Assembly: GCA_016801845.1 (NCBI GenBank)
Contig: CM028916.1
Location: 13,946,014-14,010,013 of the forward strand
From: Polydactylus sextarius
Taxonomy: Eukaryota; Chordata; Actinopteri; Polynemidae
Direction: 5' to 3'
Length of the DNA: 64,000 nt
Under the pieces are notes generated by a model. The model ran no database searches, was not told the DNA's origin, and saw only the letters and a program-made list of their open reading frames with translations. The position numbers and the translations under genes were made by a program. Below, one piece after another: positions 49,985-63,300 of this stretch. Each line of letters begins with the position of its first letter. The first letter of the stretch is position 1.

Positions 49985-52900
49985 CCTCCCCCACACTTCC
50001 CAGCACTGTCCAAAGATTTTATGAGTTTGTATATTTGTGTCTGTGCGCATTTGTGTGTGTAAGAGCGAGATAGAGAGATGGACGAATGTGAAAAAATAAT
50101 TATGACTCTAAGATCATTTTCACAGCTCAGATAAAATATTACATTGCAAATTAGTGGTGCATATTGACCCTCTCATCAGTGAAAGCATTAGCGGTTATGG
50201 GCCACCAGATTGGCTCCGCTGATATTGAAATGCGATTTTTTCAAAAGCCTAAATGCCTAAATGAAAATGCTCTGTTGTTACAGTGAGGTTATTGCAGTGC
50301 TTGAAATATTTCTCATAACATTACATTTACTCAAGCGAAAAGACAAAAACAAAAACAAAACATAAACACAAAACCTGCTTTTTGCCGTTGCCACAAGAAA
50401 CATTCAGATGTAATTTTCTGGTAAACGTTGGCAGTCGATTGCCTGTCGGTTGCTCCTGATGCTGTTTTTCTGTGTTTGTGTGTAGGTGGAGGGACATCAA
50501 TGTGTGCGTGGGCAGATGTGTGTAGAGATGCCTGCCAGGTGTATGTGGTGTGCATTCTTTGTCTCTCGCCATATGAGTCTGGCGCACTAAATAGATATAC
50601 TGTACCTCTCGCTGGCTGCACGGTTTGCCTATAATCGGTTTATGATTTGACTTTTTTTGCCTTTAAAAATGAATGACTCTGCTCCAAAACCGTCCTCGAG
50701 TTACAACCATTTGTTGTCTTTTACCTGTTTTTGCAATCAAATTTATTACACACCATCAACAAAAGCATTAATCTCAAGAAAGGAGGGAGAAGCTTTGTAC
50801 CAAATTTAGCTACTAATGGATCTTTCCCCCCTTTTATACGTCCCTGTTGCATTTTCTCTATTTTAACCCAAATGTTCTGCTCTTTTCCAGGCCATCACAA
50901 ATAGTACTTATCAATTTGTCTGCTTTAACAAAGCATTAACAGTGATAGAGTGATAGTGGACTACATTCCTACCATCAAAACCATGTTATATGCATGTTGT
51001 TTATATGTTTGTGTGCATTGTCTATCAGGATCCTGGCCACTGCTGGTGCCCACATGAACATCCCAGTCGACCTTCGAACCCTGAGGGCGGTGCGAGTCCT
51101 GAGGCCTCTCAAACTCGTCTCCGGGATCCCGAGTGAGTCAGATTTTTGACCTTTAACACTGCTTTCTCAAGGTTACATTACAAAGGAGCGTCATCCATCT
51201 TTTTATTTTTAGATGTTTTCCTCATCACAGAAGCCGGTGTGAGTCAGTAAGGTTAAAAACGACTCTGCTCTTGCTGTTGTACAAAAGTGCTGATGACTAT
51301 ACGCTGTCAGCCAGCAGGATCATCTGATCTCTGCTTGTTCTTTCTTTTATAATGGGATGTCCCTCTCTTTTTGAATGCTTTCAGGTCTGCAGATTGTGCT
51401 GAAGTCTATCATGAAGGCCATGATCCCTCTGCTTCAGATCGGCCTTTTGTTGTTCTTCGCCATCCTCATGTTTGCCATCATCGGTCTGGAGTTCTACAGC
51501 GGGAAGCTTCACCACACCTGTCTGCCATCGGTCGACATCCTCGGTACAAACCACACACACACCGCTGACCGCTGACTAACTACCTCTTCTTATTGTAAAG
51601 AAAAGAGGGGAGTCCATTGATGTGTTTCTTGTTAAAACAGTGTGAAAGTAAATAGTTAAAAATGAGAAAAATACTCAAAAACAAACCAAACATATCACTG
51701 TGTTGACCATGGCATCCCTAGCTCCATGCTGCTGTTGCTCTGGACTTTCTCACTCAAATTTCCATCCATCCATCAGTATATGACTTAACCACCTTACTAT
51801 TTGTGAGCACTTCCTGTCCTCAGGTTTACTTGTTTCTATAAAACTACAAACACCTTTACGAGAACGGTGTCATGCATTGTTCATGGACAGGTATACTAAA
51901 TATATGTTTCATGCCTTGTTCTCAAACAGAGGGTGTGAAGATTTGTGTTGGAGGAACTGATTCTTTCGATCACAGCAGCAGCGAGCTCAGGGGTATTATT
52001 AAGAGTTGTGGCTGGCTGGTTTAGCTACTGCTTAATTAGTCAGCAGCTACTCTGCAATCACACACCACACCACAGCATTTACTGTCATTGCCCAGCACAA
52101 CTGAAAGATGGATTGAGATATGTTGAACATGTTGACAGCATTTAAAACATTATGATTGAATCAAGCCATCTGTTAATTCTCAGATGGTCTCCCAAAATTC
52201 AAGGTTTGCAGACGCACTTTAAAACATAAAAATGTCTTTTTTAGAAAACACAAATTCCTTCATTCTCAATGAAAATGTCACAATCTACGAATATTTACAT
52301 GTATTCATCTTTCGTAAATTTAGACAATGAGACCGTTGACTCATCTGAGTTGGCGTTTGCGTGTGGAGTGAGGAGATGTCCAGAGAGATACGACTGCAAC
52401 GACACCTGGATTGGCCCCAATGACGGCATCACACAGTTTGACAATATCCTGTTTGCTGTGCTCACCGTCTTCCAGTGTATCACCATGGAGGGATGGACGG
52501 CCGTTCTTTATAATGTGAGCGCAAGTATAGAGTGAACGAACAAAACACACCACACCAAAGTGATTACTGTTACAGATTAATGAATGAATGGTTTGGATTT
52601 CAGACCAACGATGCCTTGGGTCCCACATGGAACTGGATGTACTTCATTCCTCTCATCATCATTGGCTCGTTCTTTGTCCTGAACCTGGTGTTGGGAGTCT
52701 TGTCTGGGTGAGTGACACAGTTCATTAGCTCTCTGAATTTTTGTTTTTGTCTGTAATTGCGGAATATCAGAGCTGTTTCCACCTTTAATGTCTTTAGAGA
52801 ATTTGCCAAGGAGAGGGAACGGGTGGAGAACCGACGGGCATTCATGAAGCTGCGCCGCCAACAGCAGGTGGAAAGAGAACTGAACGGCTACAGAGCCTGG

Positions 52901-54095
52901 ATAGACAGGGCAGGTACTGGGCAACACAATAACTTCACATCTGTAGACACACACTTGTTATTCAACCATGCTTGAAACAAAATAACTGCTGAATGAACAT
53001 GTTGCTGTGGCTGCTGTGATGGGAGATAGTTAATGTAGTCCATTTTAAATACATTTGTTTTTTGTGGTACATACCAAAAGTTTTGCATTATCAGAGTGTG
53101 AAGGATTCCCAAATAGAGCAAATATAACATGTAACAGGTAAAACTGAGACAAAAACTATGTAAAAACTATTATATGAATGTTTATAATAACTTAAGAACC
53201 TACCCTAACTTCTGTCTTCATTTGACAAAATTTAAATGATCATATCTCACGTATTATTCAGTCTATCAGCTTTAAGCAAAAAACAGACTAGAGTATAATG
53301 CCTGGACTTTCAAAGACAGTTGACAGTAAAACCCTATGTCACTTTTTTTTAAGATGTGATGCCTTGAACTGGTTGTGTGTTTCGACCACACTGACCACAC
53401 TGACGTACAAGCGTCAGTCCAATTTTTTTTTTCAGTATTATTTTTTGGGGGATTTTTTTCAGTGTAGAAAGACAGAAAACAGGGAGGAGAGTGAGAGAGA
53501 CACACGCAGCAAAGCTGGACTTAGTCAGGATTTGAACTAGCAAATCTGGGGCTGAACAGTTGCACAACGTATGTATATACACCATTGTGGTGCGTCATAA
53601 CCATTTGGCTATCCAGCTGCCCCTGTCAGTGCAACTTTGTATATTTTTGATTCACATTCTTTACTGATTTCATCCAAAAAAAAACTTCTACATGATTCAA
53701 CACTTCAGGAAATATATTCATTCATTTTTGTTGGGAGTTATATAAGAAGATCAATACCTCTCTCTCTCTCTCTTTCTCTCTACTGTACCTTTTAATATGA
53801 AGCCACAGTTACTTCACTTGATAAAAAATAAGTCAAAACATACAGTTGCAAATTGCTTTGCATGGGTCAAACAAATTAGAAAGGTGTTAATTAGTGAGAT
53901 TTACAGGTAGTAGACAGACTTAAGCTCGTTTTACGCCGGTATGCCAAGCTAAGCTAATTAACCGAAACCTCCAAATGGTACCAAATCGAACATGAACACA
54001 TTTACCAGCGTTTCACCAACTGGTTCTGTCTTTTTTGTCTCTCCTTCTGTCTCAGCCATTTTCAGAGTTTTTGGAACTACAGTAGAGCAGCTCAG

Positions 54096-54158
<63 letters not shown>

Positions 54159-54331
54159 TGCACACACAGTGCTGTAATGGCAATCTACATTGCTGGTCTC
54201 CCACGCAAGTAGAGGGTGAGAAAAAGGTGATACTGACTCACTGACTTAAATTTGTGCGCATACATATCTGCGCATGGGCATTACTGTGTGTTTGTGTGTT
54301 TACACTCGTGTGTGCTTGAATGTGTGTGAGT

Positions 54332-54362
<31 letters not shown>

Positions 54363-57300
54363 AGCTGCTGTGCATATTTATGTGTGCATGGATGTGGGTG
54401 AATGTGGGAAGGGAGAGAGAGAGAGAGAGAAAGAGAAAGAGAGAGAAAAATGGAGAGGGGAAAGAGATGCTACGAGAATGTAAGAGAGAATAAGAGCTCT
54501 TTCTTTAAAGGTCACCCTGGTCTCTCAAAGCAGCGTTTACATCAGTTTGGCCTCAGTTCTTATAAATGTTTGCAGACATCCTAAAGAATCCAACCCTGAA
54601 AAGTCTACTTTCATGTCTATTGATTTAAACTCTGCCTTGACGAAAAAAATAATTAAATCTGTGTATAACCTCCTGTTTTATTGCGTTACAGAGGAGGTAA
54701 TGCTCGCAGAGGAGAATAAAAATTCAGGGAGATCTCCGTTAGATGGTGAGTTCACACACTTTAGATTTGTAATCACACCTACATCTAACACCTATGTCTA
54801 ATTCAGTTATTTATACCCATATCTAAAATCATTTTTAGATGATATACCACATTAAGATAATCATGTGTGATTGGTGTCAACATTTTAATCATACAGTCAT
54901 GAAATAAACTGTATGTTCACTTGGATTTGATAATGAGCTGATTGGTATTTGGTCGTCAGTGGTTATTAAAGTTAGAAGTGAATGTGACTGCACAACACAA
55001 ATGTTGCACATAATTCAAGAATCCATGCCCTAATTGTAACAAATTACACTTAATACAGTTTTTTTTTTTTTTTTATTATACATTTCCTTCAAAATCTCCA
55101 TGTCATAAACGGCAAGTGCACTTTGCAGCTTGACTGGCTGGCAGTGGTAAAATAACATCAACTAACTAAATGTAAGAAGTAATGACTGTTATTAAGTATC
55201 TTGGTACTTTTCTTCACATTATGCGCAAAGTTTTAATCATTCATTGTTAAGATGTAAGGAGTAATCAGTTAAGAGATGGAACATAAAACTGTTGTTTTAA
55301 GGGGGTGTACATTTAATATTAATCAGTGAGTCACAAGCCAGTGAGTCACAGAATTAACTGTTTGAAAGCAGAGTTTGATATATGACAAATAATTGCATAG
55401 TTTTATAAGGACATTTGTATTTGTATTTTGTGTTGTATTTAGTTCAGAAAATGTATTTTAGATCATAATTGTTTTTTACTATTGGCAAAGTAGTTACTGT
55501 ACATTTGTATTTGATTCTAACTTCGTTATAGTGTGTTACTACTATTTATTACACAGGAAATAGCGAAATCAGTGTTAAATGTGGTTCAATCTCAATAACT
55601 GTGAAACTTCTGAAGTTTTTCTAATTCAGCAGGAGTTTGTCTACCAACATTCAATAATGAAGAGATTTGCTTTTTGTGGATTATTTTTAGTTTTAAAGAG
55701 AGCAAGTAAGAAGACAGGTGCAAGAAGAGGAGCTCCAGGTGGCGACAAGTACACAGACACATCTACTGCCAGTGAGTTTCAGTCTGTTCAGTTAATCAGT
55801 CTTTACCTGCTCACCTGGATATGCGGTATGTTTGTTTTACCGCTTCCTCAACTTCATTACGTTTGAACTCTGTCTCTCTGTCTCTACCTCTTTCTTTTCC
55901 CAGGCATGTCACGCTCGAGGATGAACTTCCGCAGTGGGCGCCGTGGCCCCGCCGCTTACCTGCGGCGTCAAGAGCGCATGTTGCGCATCTCCATCCGCCG
56001 CATGGTGAAGACAGACACCTTCTACTTGATGGTGCTTAGTCTGGTGGCTTTGAACACCATCTGTGTGGCCATTGTCCACCACAACCAGCCAGACTGGTTG
56101 ACCATCTTCCTCTGTGGGTTTCACTCTTAAGTGATTGTGCTGTTTTTTGCTTTGTTTTGGGATTTTATTATTATCTGATATGATTGATTTATCATTTACA
56201 GACTATGCAGAGTTTGTTTTCCTGGGGCTGTTCTTGGCTGAGATGTTTTTGAAAATGTATGGTCTGGGTTTCCGGCTATACTTCCATTCATCTTTCAACT
56301 GCTTTGACTGCGGGGTGAGGTTCTTCATCTTTTATTCTGAATCATCTATAGACTCATAGACTCAACTTTTGCATGCATAGTGTGGTTTAGATGCTCAGAT
56401 TTGGTCATGATTTGTGGCATGTGTCTCACATGTTCTGCAGGTCATTGTTGGCAGCATCTTTGAGGTGGTTTGGGGCTTCTTCAGGCCTGGCATGTCATTT
56501 GGGATCAGTGTACTGAGGGCACTGAGACTTCTGAGAATTTTCAAGATCACTAAGTAAGTGGAGCTAAACTGGGCCTGGGTTTTGCGTATTGCGTATTTTT
56601 CTTTTTACATCAAAAGATCATGCCTTCATCTCTTTCTGTCAGGTACTGGGCCTCTCTCAGGAACCTGGTCGTGTCCCTCATGAGCTCCATGAAGTCCATC
56701 ATCAGCTTGCTCTTCCTCCTCTTCCTCTTCATCGTCGTGTTTGCTCTGCTCGGGATGCAGCTTTTCGGAGGACGGTGAGTAAAGCCTTCAATTCTCACTC
56801 ATTTAGGGTAAATATCTGTACTGTTATTGATTTGTGGGGCTGATTTTCACCTACATACAGCATCTGACGGCCTCAGTTTTTAAGTGAAATAGTACCTACG
56901 CCCTCTGAGCGGCAGCTTCTTCAATTGTTTCTTTGATAAGACGGATAGGAAATGACATGTCCGGATGAAAATAGCTCCAGCATCCTCCTCCTTCTCTTCT
57001 TCCTCCTCCTATTCTTCCTTGGTCATACCTGACCTTGCTTTCTATCTGCCTTTCTTATAGGTTCATCTTTGAAGATTACACTCCCACCAACTTTGACACG
57101 TTTCCAGCTGCCATCATGACAGTGTTTCAGGTTTGGCTCCCACAGATCCCCTCATTCTGCCTGCTCTCCATGACACATTGCACCCTGGGATATTTCTCAC
57201 CCCAGGCGCAGATTAAACAACTCTGCTCACTCGCTCTCCACCCCCTGCCTCCGCTATCATCCCACACATCCGTGCACACATATGCGCACATGAATATCAG

Positions 57301-60300
57301 ACAAGCGAAACGTGAACGAATCCACATCAGATCTGCCACAAAACCAACTGCACTGTGAAAGTGTTTTGATCAGTGCACATAGTAATTACTTATCTTCCTG
57401 CCGTTTTTAATACCACAGCTTTAACTGTTTTGTAGACAGAGAATATCTCTCGCTTTTTGGTATATTTTTAGGCCAGTGCTCTCTTGGATCTAACATGAGC
57501 CTTGTTGTTAATTGTACTAAATTTTTTGGTACATTTTCCTGCAGATTCTGACCGGTGAAGACTGGAATGAGGTGATGTATAATGGGATTCGTTCGCAGGG
57601 AGGAGTGCAGTACGGCATGTGGTCATCAATCTACTTCATTGTTCTCACACTCTTTGGAAACTGTATCCTTGTTAAGTCCTTATGAGTGCTTATTTCCTTA
57701 TAAATCTTTATATGAAGCTACAGACACACATATAACCGAATATTAACAGAATTGAAAAGTAAATCCTCCTCTTCCTCGTAGATATACATGTTAATTCCAA
57801 CTCTGCCTTGGTCATGCAATATACAGTAGTTGTCCAAGAGAAAAAAATGAAAAGAAGAAAGATAAATATTAATATCTAGAATGGTGTATAATGCTGCCAA
57901 AGCCAAAACAGTCCTACACTTGTCTGTCAGGTTCAGATTATTATCTGGATCTGCACCAATTTGTACAAACTTGCAGATTTCAACTCTATAAACATGTCAT
58001 GATTTTTTTTCTCTCCCATAAAGATTCATACATTATTTCTGCAAGAAATTAGTTGAAACTATCAAAAAAAGCCTGCCCTGCTTTGCAATGTTAAGGAAAC
58101 TGATAACAAGTTTCCTGGCACCGGATTTTAATGGGTTCTTCCCTGGCCCATGTCCCATCCTTCCACCAAGTTTAGTGCAAAATCGGTTCAGTACATACGC
58201 AGCCATGTAAGGCACAGTGGAGTTCAGTTTGGTGTTTGTGTGTGTGAGTGTGTATGTTCTTAACCAACATCATGACAGACACGCTGCTGAACGTCTTCTT
58301 GGCCATCGCTGTGGATAATCTGGCCAACGCACAAGAACTGACAAAGGTTTGCTCTAATAATTTTATATCTTTTATTTTGTAATTTACCAGTAAACTTTTT
58401 TTCACATTTTTTTGTAGTTTACATAGCTGTTAAAGTTTTTGATGTGTGTCCTGATGTGAATGATTTTAATTCAAAACTTGGCTTTAAAAGCTAAACTCCC
58501 TGTTTAATTATATGTTTGTTTGTTTTTTGGCTTTCTTAGGATGAAGAAGAGGAGGAGGAGTTCTTCAACCAGAGATATGCCAGAGGCAGGGATGGTTTAA
58601 TCTCTGAGTAAGTGATTTTGTTAACAGTTTACAAAAGCATCATTTTACGATGAGACATCCAGAGAGTTCACAGCTCGTACAGGTCAACCTCAGAACTGTG
58701 TCTCAGATCAGCTCTCTTCTTTTGAAAACGGAAAATTTGAATTGGACTGAATTTATTTATTCATTTATTCTTTGCAGCAGATGCTAGATGTGTAATCAAA
58801 CTTAATTAAGATGTGGGTGTGGTGGGAAAACGGTGGTGGTCCTGAATTTGATCATCGCGCTGCCGCCGTTATCAGAGAGAAGAAACTCTCTGAGATCGAT
58901 ATGAGGTGGATTGACGGTGGACTATCTGAGAGCCAGTTGTTGTAGTAAAAGATAGATCTTGAGAACAGGGTGCTCCTCCTTTTCCCCTGAGAGATACTTC
59001 AGCTGCATGGTGAATGCGAAGAAAAAAAGAAAAAAAAGAAAGGCATGTGTAAGGCATCGATTACACAATAATGAATGTGTATTGAATGTGCTTGACTGAA
59101 AAGCCTGACCCTTTATAAAGACTGCTTCACCAGCTTCACTGACACAACTTCTGTAACTGTATTGGCCTCTTTTTTTTGGAAATGACTTTCCTGCTCCTCT
59201 CCGTGACCCGGCGGCTGTCTCACAGGTTTAATGATGCAGTGAGGCGACAGAGGTCGCTGGGAGCAGAGGCCGAGTCTCAGTGTGTCACTCTGCTGGGAGT
59301 GTGTCAGATTTTGGGTCAAGCTTTCTGACTTAGTGTGACTGGTCTGATTAGCATCACCACTTCGACAATGGAGCTGCACACACTTAGAATATAACTGACC
59401 CAGAGTGACTGACCTGGCCTGTTGCAAAGGAATGTCCTCATTATCTTGCATGTTTCACAGTGTTAATTAGTGGGTGTATGTTTTGAAGCAATTAATGTTC
59501 CCTTTTGTAAAATCATGCACTATTTTAAAAGATTAACAGCTGTTTACAGTCAAGAAGTCAAACCAAAACTCTAATTATGGTAGCAGTCATAATAACACGA
59601 TTGGGAAAATCCCTCATAGTGGGTCCATCAAAACTTTAACATAACTAAAATGGGTTACTATGTAAACTCTTTAGTCTTTCTTTCTCTACTTTGACTCTAG
59701 TTGTGACACTGAATGTATCATATGTCTGTTACATTTTTTTGAATGTTAGTCTCGTACGTGTTGATGCTGATTTTAATGTGCATTCTGGTGTTTTTTGCCG
59801 ATCCCATCGTTTTGTCTTGTTTTATGCCTGTTATGTGGCACGGACCAAAATGTGTTCATTGATTAGTGTCAGATAGTTAGAAAGGCCTATAATTGACTCC
59901 TCCTTAAATCACATCTCTATACTTATATGAGTATAATTCAGATTCAAACCTTTTTTAAAGGTGCTATTAGTAAGTTTTGCTTTTGCTACACAGCCAACTT
60001 TAGCTGACGGTTTTTTTTTTTTTGTTTTGTTTTGTTTTTTTGCCTTTTTTACCCGACCACTTCCTGTTAGCTAGTCAGAATAAGTAGCGCTGGTCAGAGG
60101 CGTATTAAAACATCATATCTTATAAATACAAATATAACTAAAGCTCTTGGCAAGCGATCATCACCCCCGCCTGCTACCAACAAAAGGAAACTTACAAATA
60201 GTCCCTTTAAACCCATATTTTCTCTTCATTATATTATGAATATATATTTTGTTCTGTGTCACAACAAATGTTCTGTGTATGTTGTAAAACACTAATGTCT

Positions 60301-63300
60301 TGTTTTCAAATAATCACTCATTGATTACATGGACAACAAAAGAATCTGAATACCAGTAAGTATAATTGTATGCATCCCTGTCACACTTTACAGATATTTT
60401 GTGTTTTTCTAATCGATTATTCTGATTATTTTCTAGATATTACACTATATTTCTACTTTAACCCTGCACCTTCCCTTTTTTTGTTCTTGTGGATGTTGTT
60501 TTTCTCTTATTTATTTTTTTTTTATATCTGTCCTTATACTTCCTGGGCATTTTAATTTTTTGAGTTTTTGGATGCATTTGTACTTTTTAACTTTAAAGTA
60601 TTTTGCTCATTTTTTTTTCCATGGGAATTTTTTGTGTGTGTTACTAATCAAGTAACATTATTAATTCACAGAAAAGGTTTGGCCTTTTCTTGCAGCTTTT
60701 CTATAATTTCTTTGAATATTCTTTGATATGAATGGTATGCTGAATGAACCACTTTTGATATTTCTTATTATAAATTCCTTAAATGTGTTGTGGCTGCTGT
60801 TGCCTCATAGTGATGTCAAGTTTATTGTGCTCCTTAGTGGGAGAAGAAGACCATACCTATACAGGAAAAGGGCGATCCACCGAGGTCGTCCAACTTTCCC
60901 AGATGATCCTGAAGGTGCGATGGGTGCTGCAGATGAGCAGCCTTTGAACAGCTCTAACGCCTTCGTCAACCGCCGAGAGAGGAGGAGAAAAGTCAACATG
61001 TCAGTGTGGGAGCAAAGAGCTAACCAGCTACGCAAACGTCGCCAGATGGCAAGCAGAGAGGAGCTGTTTAGCAGCCCAACAGAGGACACCATTGAGACTC
61101 CAACTATTCCCCATCACACCTCCACTCTGTCTCCAGAGGTAAGTCCAGCTCACCTACCCGAATCTCCCATGTCTGTTGGGATGCCCCTCCCAGAGCCACC
61201 GATGTCCATGTCCATCCCTGAGCCTCCTGAGGATAAAACAGGAGGAGCTAACCACCGGGCTACAGGTGGAGGTAGGCACAGGATGGCACGCAAGTTCAGG
61301 CCCAGCCAGGGGCCGGACGAAGGGGCTCGACACAGACGCCACCGCCACCGTGACGCTCGCACTGAGGCCAAGAGTCTGGACTGTACTCAGTCACCACATG
61401 AGGTGCCACAGGTGAGACGGTCGCTCAGTCAGGAGAGAAAGATCCTGGATGAGACGGATGAGAAGGATGAAAGAGACGAGAAAGCAGAAGGAGAAGGAGG
61501 GTCAGGCCAAGATGATGGTGGGATCGTCAACCCATACGCAGAAGTTGGAGAAGACTGTGCCAGGTAGGGTCCATTTACATGTATGTATCTGTACCTTTAT
61601 TGTCTGTAATGGTCTTTTAATAGTTAGTTTAATCTTAAATGTTATTAGGTTTTTTCCCCTAGAGGGTGACATTTTATCCTGACGAAAGTCGGGTTCATCT
61701 GTGTTATTACATTTAACATCTGAGGGTTATATAAATGTCTGTACCAAATTTCATGGTAATCCATCCAGTAATCATTAAGATAATATATGAGTCTGGACAT
61801 AAGTGGTTGATCAACTGACGTTATCATCTGTAGGGCCATGGTGCTAGCACAGCTAATAAAATAGCGATTAAATGGTTGGATCCTCTCTCAGGGGTAAATG
61901 TTCACTGCCATTTCAGATTAACTGGCCTTTCAACACTGTATAGTAGATCTTTTACACTTTCTAATGGGAAAACTCTTCATTTTATGATATAAATATATAG
62001 TTTACCACTGATTTAAATTGCCATTTACAGACCTGGTGTTCCTGGAACCAACATCCGAGATGCCCCTCAGTGTGAGCGACTGCTCGACTGTTCCTGGTCG
62101 GAGCAGGGTGAAGGCGGAACCGCAGACAACTACGACTCGTGCCAAAACATCCCTGTGGAAACCGCGTTAGAGGCCACAGAGTATACCGTTAGCGCCATGG
62201 AGTCTGAGAACTGCCCAGTCGCTGTCAAACGTGACAAGTCCAACCTGGAGGGAAGTGTGGTCATTGAAATGTCTGCACAACCACTGCTGGAGCTCACACC
62301 CATGACAGGTAACACTATGATCACTTCCCACTGCAGTCACGCTTTTTTACTGTACGTTATACAGTGAGACTTAGTGTCAGTATCGCTCTGCACCATGCGT
62401 AGGTGTTTCTGACATCAAGTGCCACACATGCAGTAGTCCTTTTTTTTCTTTTTCTTTTTCCTTTTAAATCCATTGTGGTGACTCACATTGTTCTCTGTCA
62501 TAGTAGTCCACATACAGCTAAGGCGTTTTTTCTCTCTCATTTTGCACCTCTGTCTGGGTTTTAGTGAACAGTAAAGAGTTGGAGGCGTACCAGTCCGAGG
62601 AGAGAGAAAGGGACGAGGAGACGGAGGAGGAGGAACTTCCCATTCCTCCAAAACCTGTAGCTCCTGACAGCATGTTCATCTTCAAGGCCTCCAACCCGTA
62701 AGTCACTGATGACCAAACGCAACACTTGGCCAGAGTCCGTTCATTGAATAACAATTAACGTCCTCCTCGCTGTGCTGACTCACAGCATCAGAAGGATCTG
62801 CCACTATGTGGTCACTCTGCGCTACTTCGAGATGACCATCCTCCTTGTGATTGTGGCGAGCAGCATAGCGCTGGCTGCTGAGGATCCTGTGTGCACCAAC
62901 TCTGACAGAAACAAGGTGAGGTCTGAATATATCCCCTGTAAAGTGGCCTGGTGGCTAAGAAAGTGGATTTGGGTCCGAAAGGTCCCAGGTTTGAATCCAC
63001 CACCTACCAGGTCCCACTGAGGTACCCCTGAAGGTACTGTCCCCACTGGACGCCGTCCAGGCTGCCCCCTGCTCTCTTAGGTGATGGGTTAAAAGCAGAG
63101 GTTAATTTCATTGTGTACATGGTGTGCTGTGTGCTCAATGACGTAGTAATCACTTTCACTCTCTAAAGTAACATATTTATAGCATAAATCAGATTGATAC
63201 CATGTTTAAAAGAAAATGCACCGGTTACATGCACCGTTGCTCTGTTAAAACAAAAAGGGTTAAAAAATGACTGACGGCGTGCCCGCATTTATTCACTGTT

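Larger units (their letters stand above)
41372..51028 (+). other. cacna1e: cacna1e intron 3 (about 9.7 kb)
   Basis: The longest intron in the window. It carries a dispersed repeat (41500-41880), many microsatellites, a foldback element (48128-48259) and a long (TCAC)n array. A motif-dense AT-rich stretch at 44385-44600 could be a conserved non-coding element. No additional exon was found. Confidence 0.6.
52914..54691 (+). other. cacna1e: cacna1e intron 8
   Basis: Packed with repeats: a dispersed repeat (53092-53345), a minus-strand SINE (53420-53622), a (CA)n array and two GA-rich arrays. No exon seen. Confidence 0.6.

Noticed and set aside
49750..50073. 107-residue open frame
   Set aside because: Driven by a CA microsatellite (Thr-His run).
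59113..59451. Minus-strand 112-residue open frame in intron 18
   Set aside because: No splice sites or recognisable domain, and wrong strand for the host gene; could be chance.
62945..63020. Possible functional tRNA gene
   Set aside because: The A and B boxes belong to a SINE; the acceptor stem cannot pair and a SINE tail follows.
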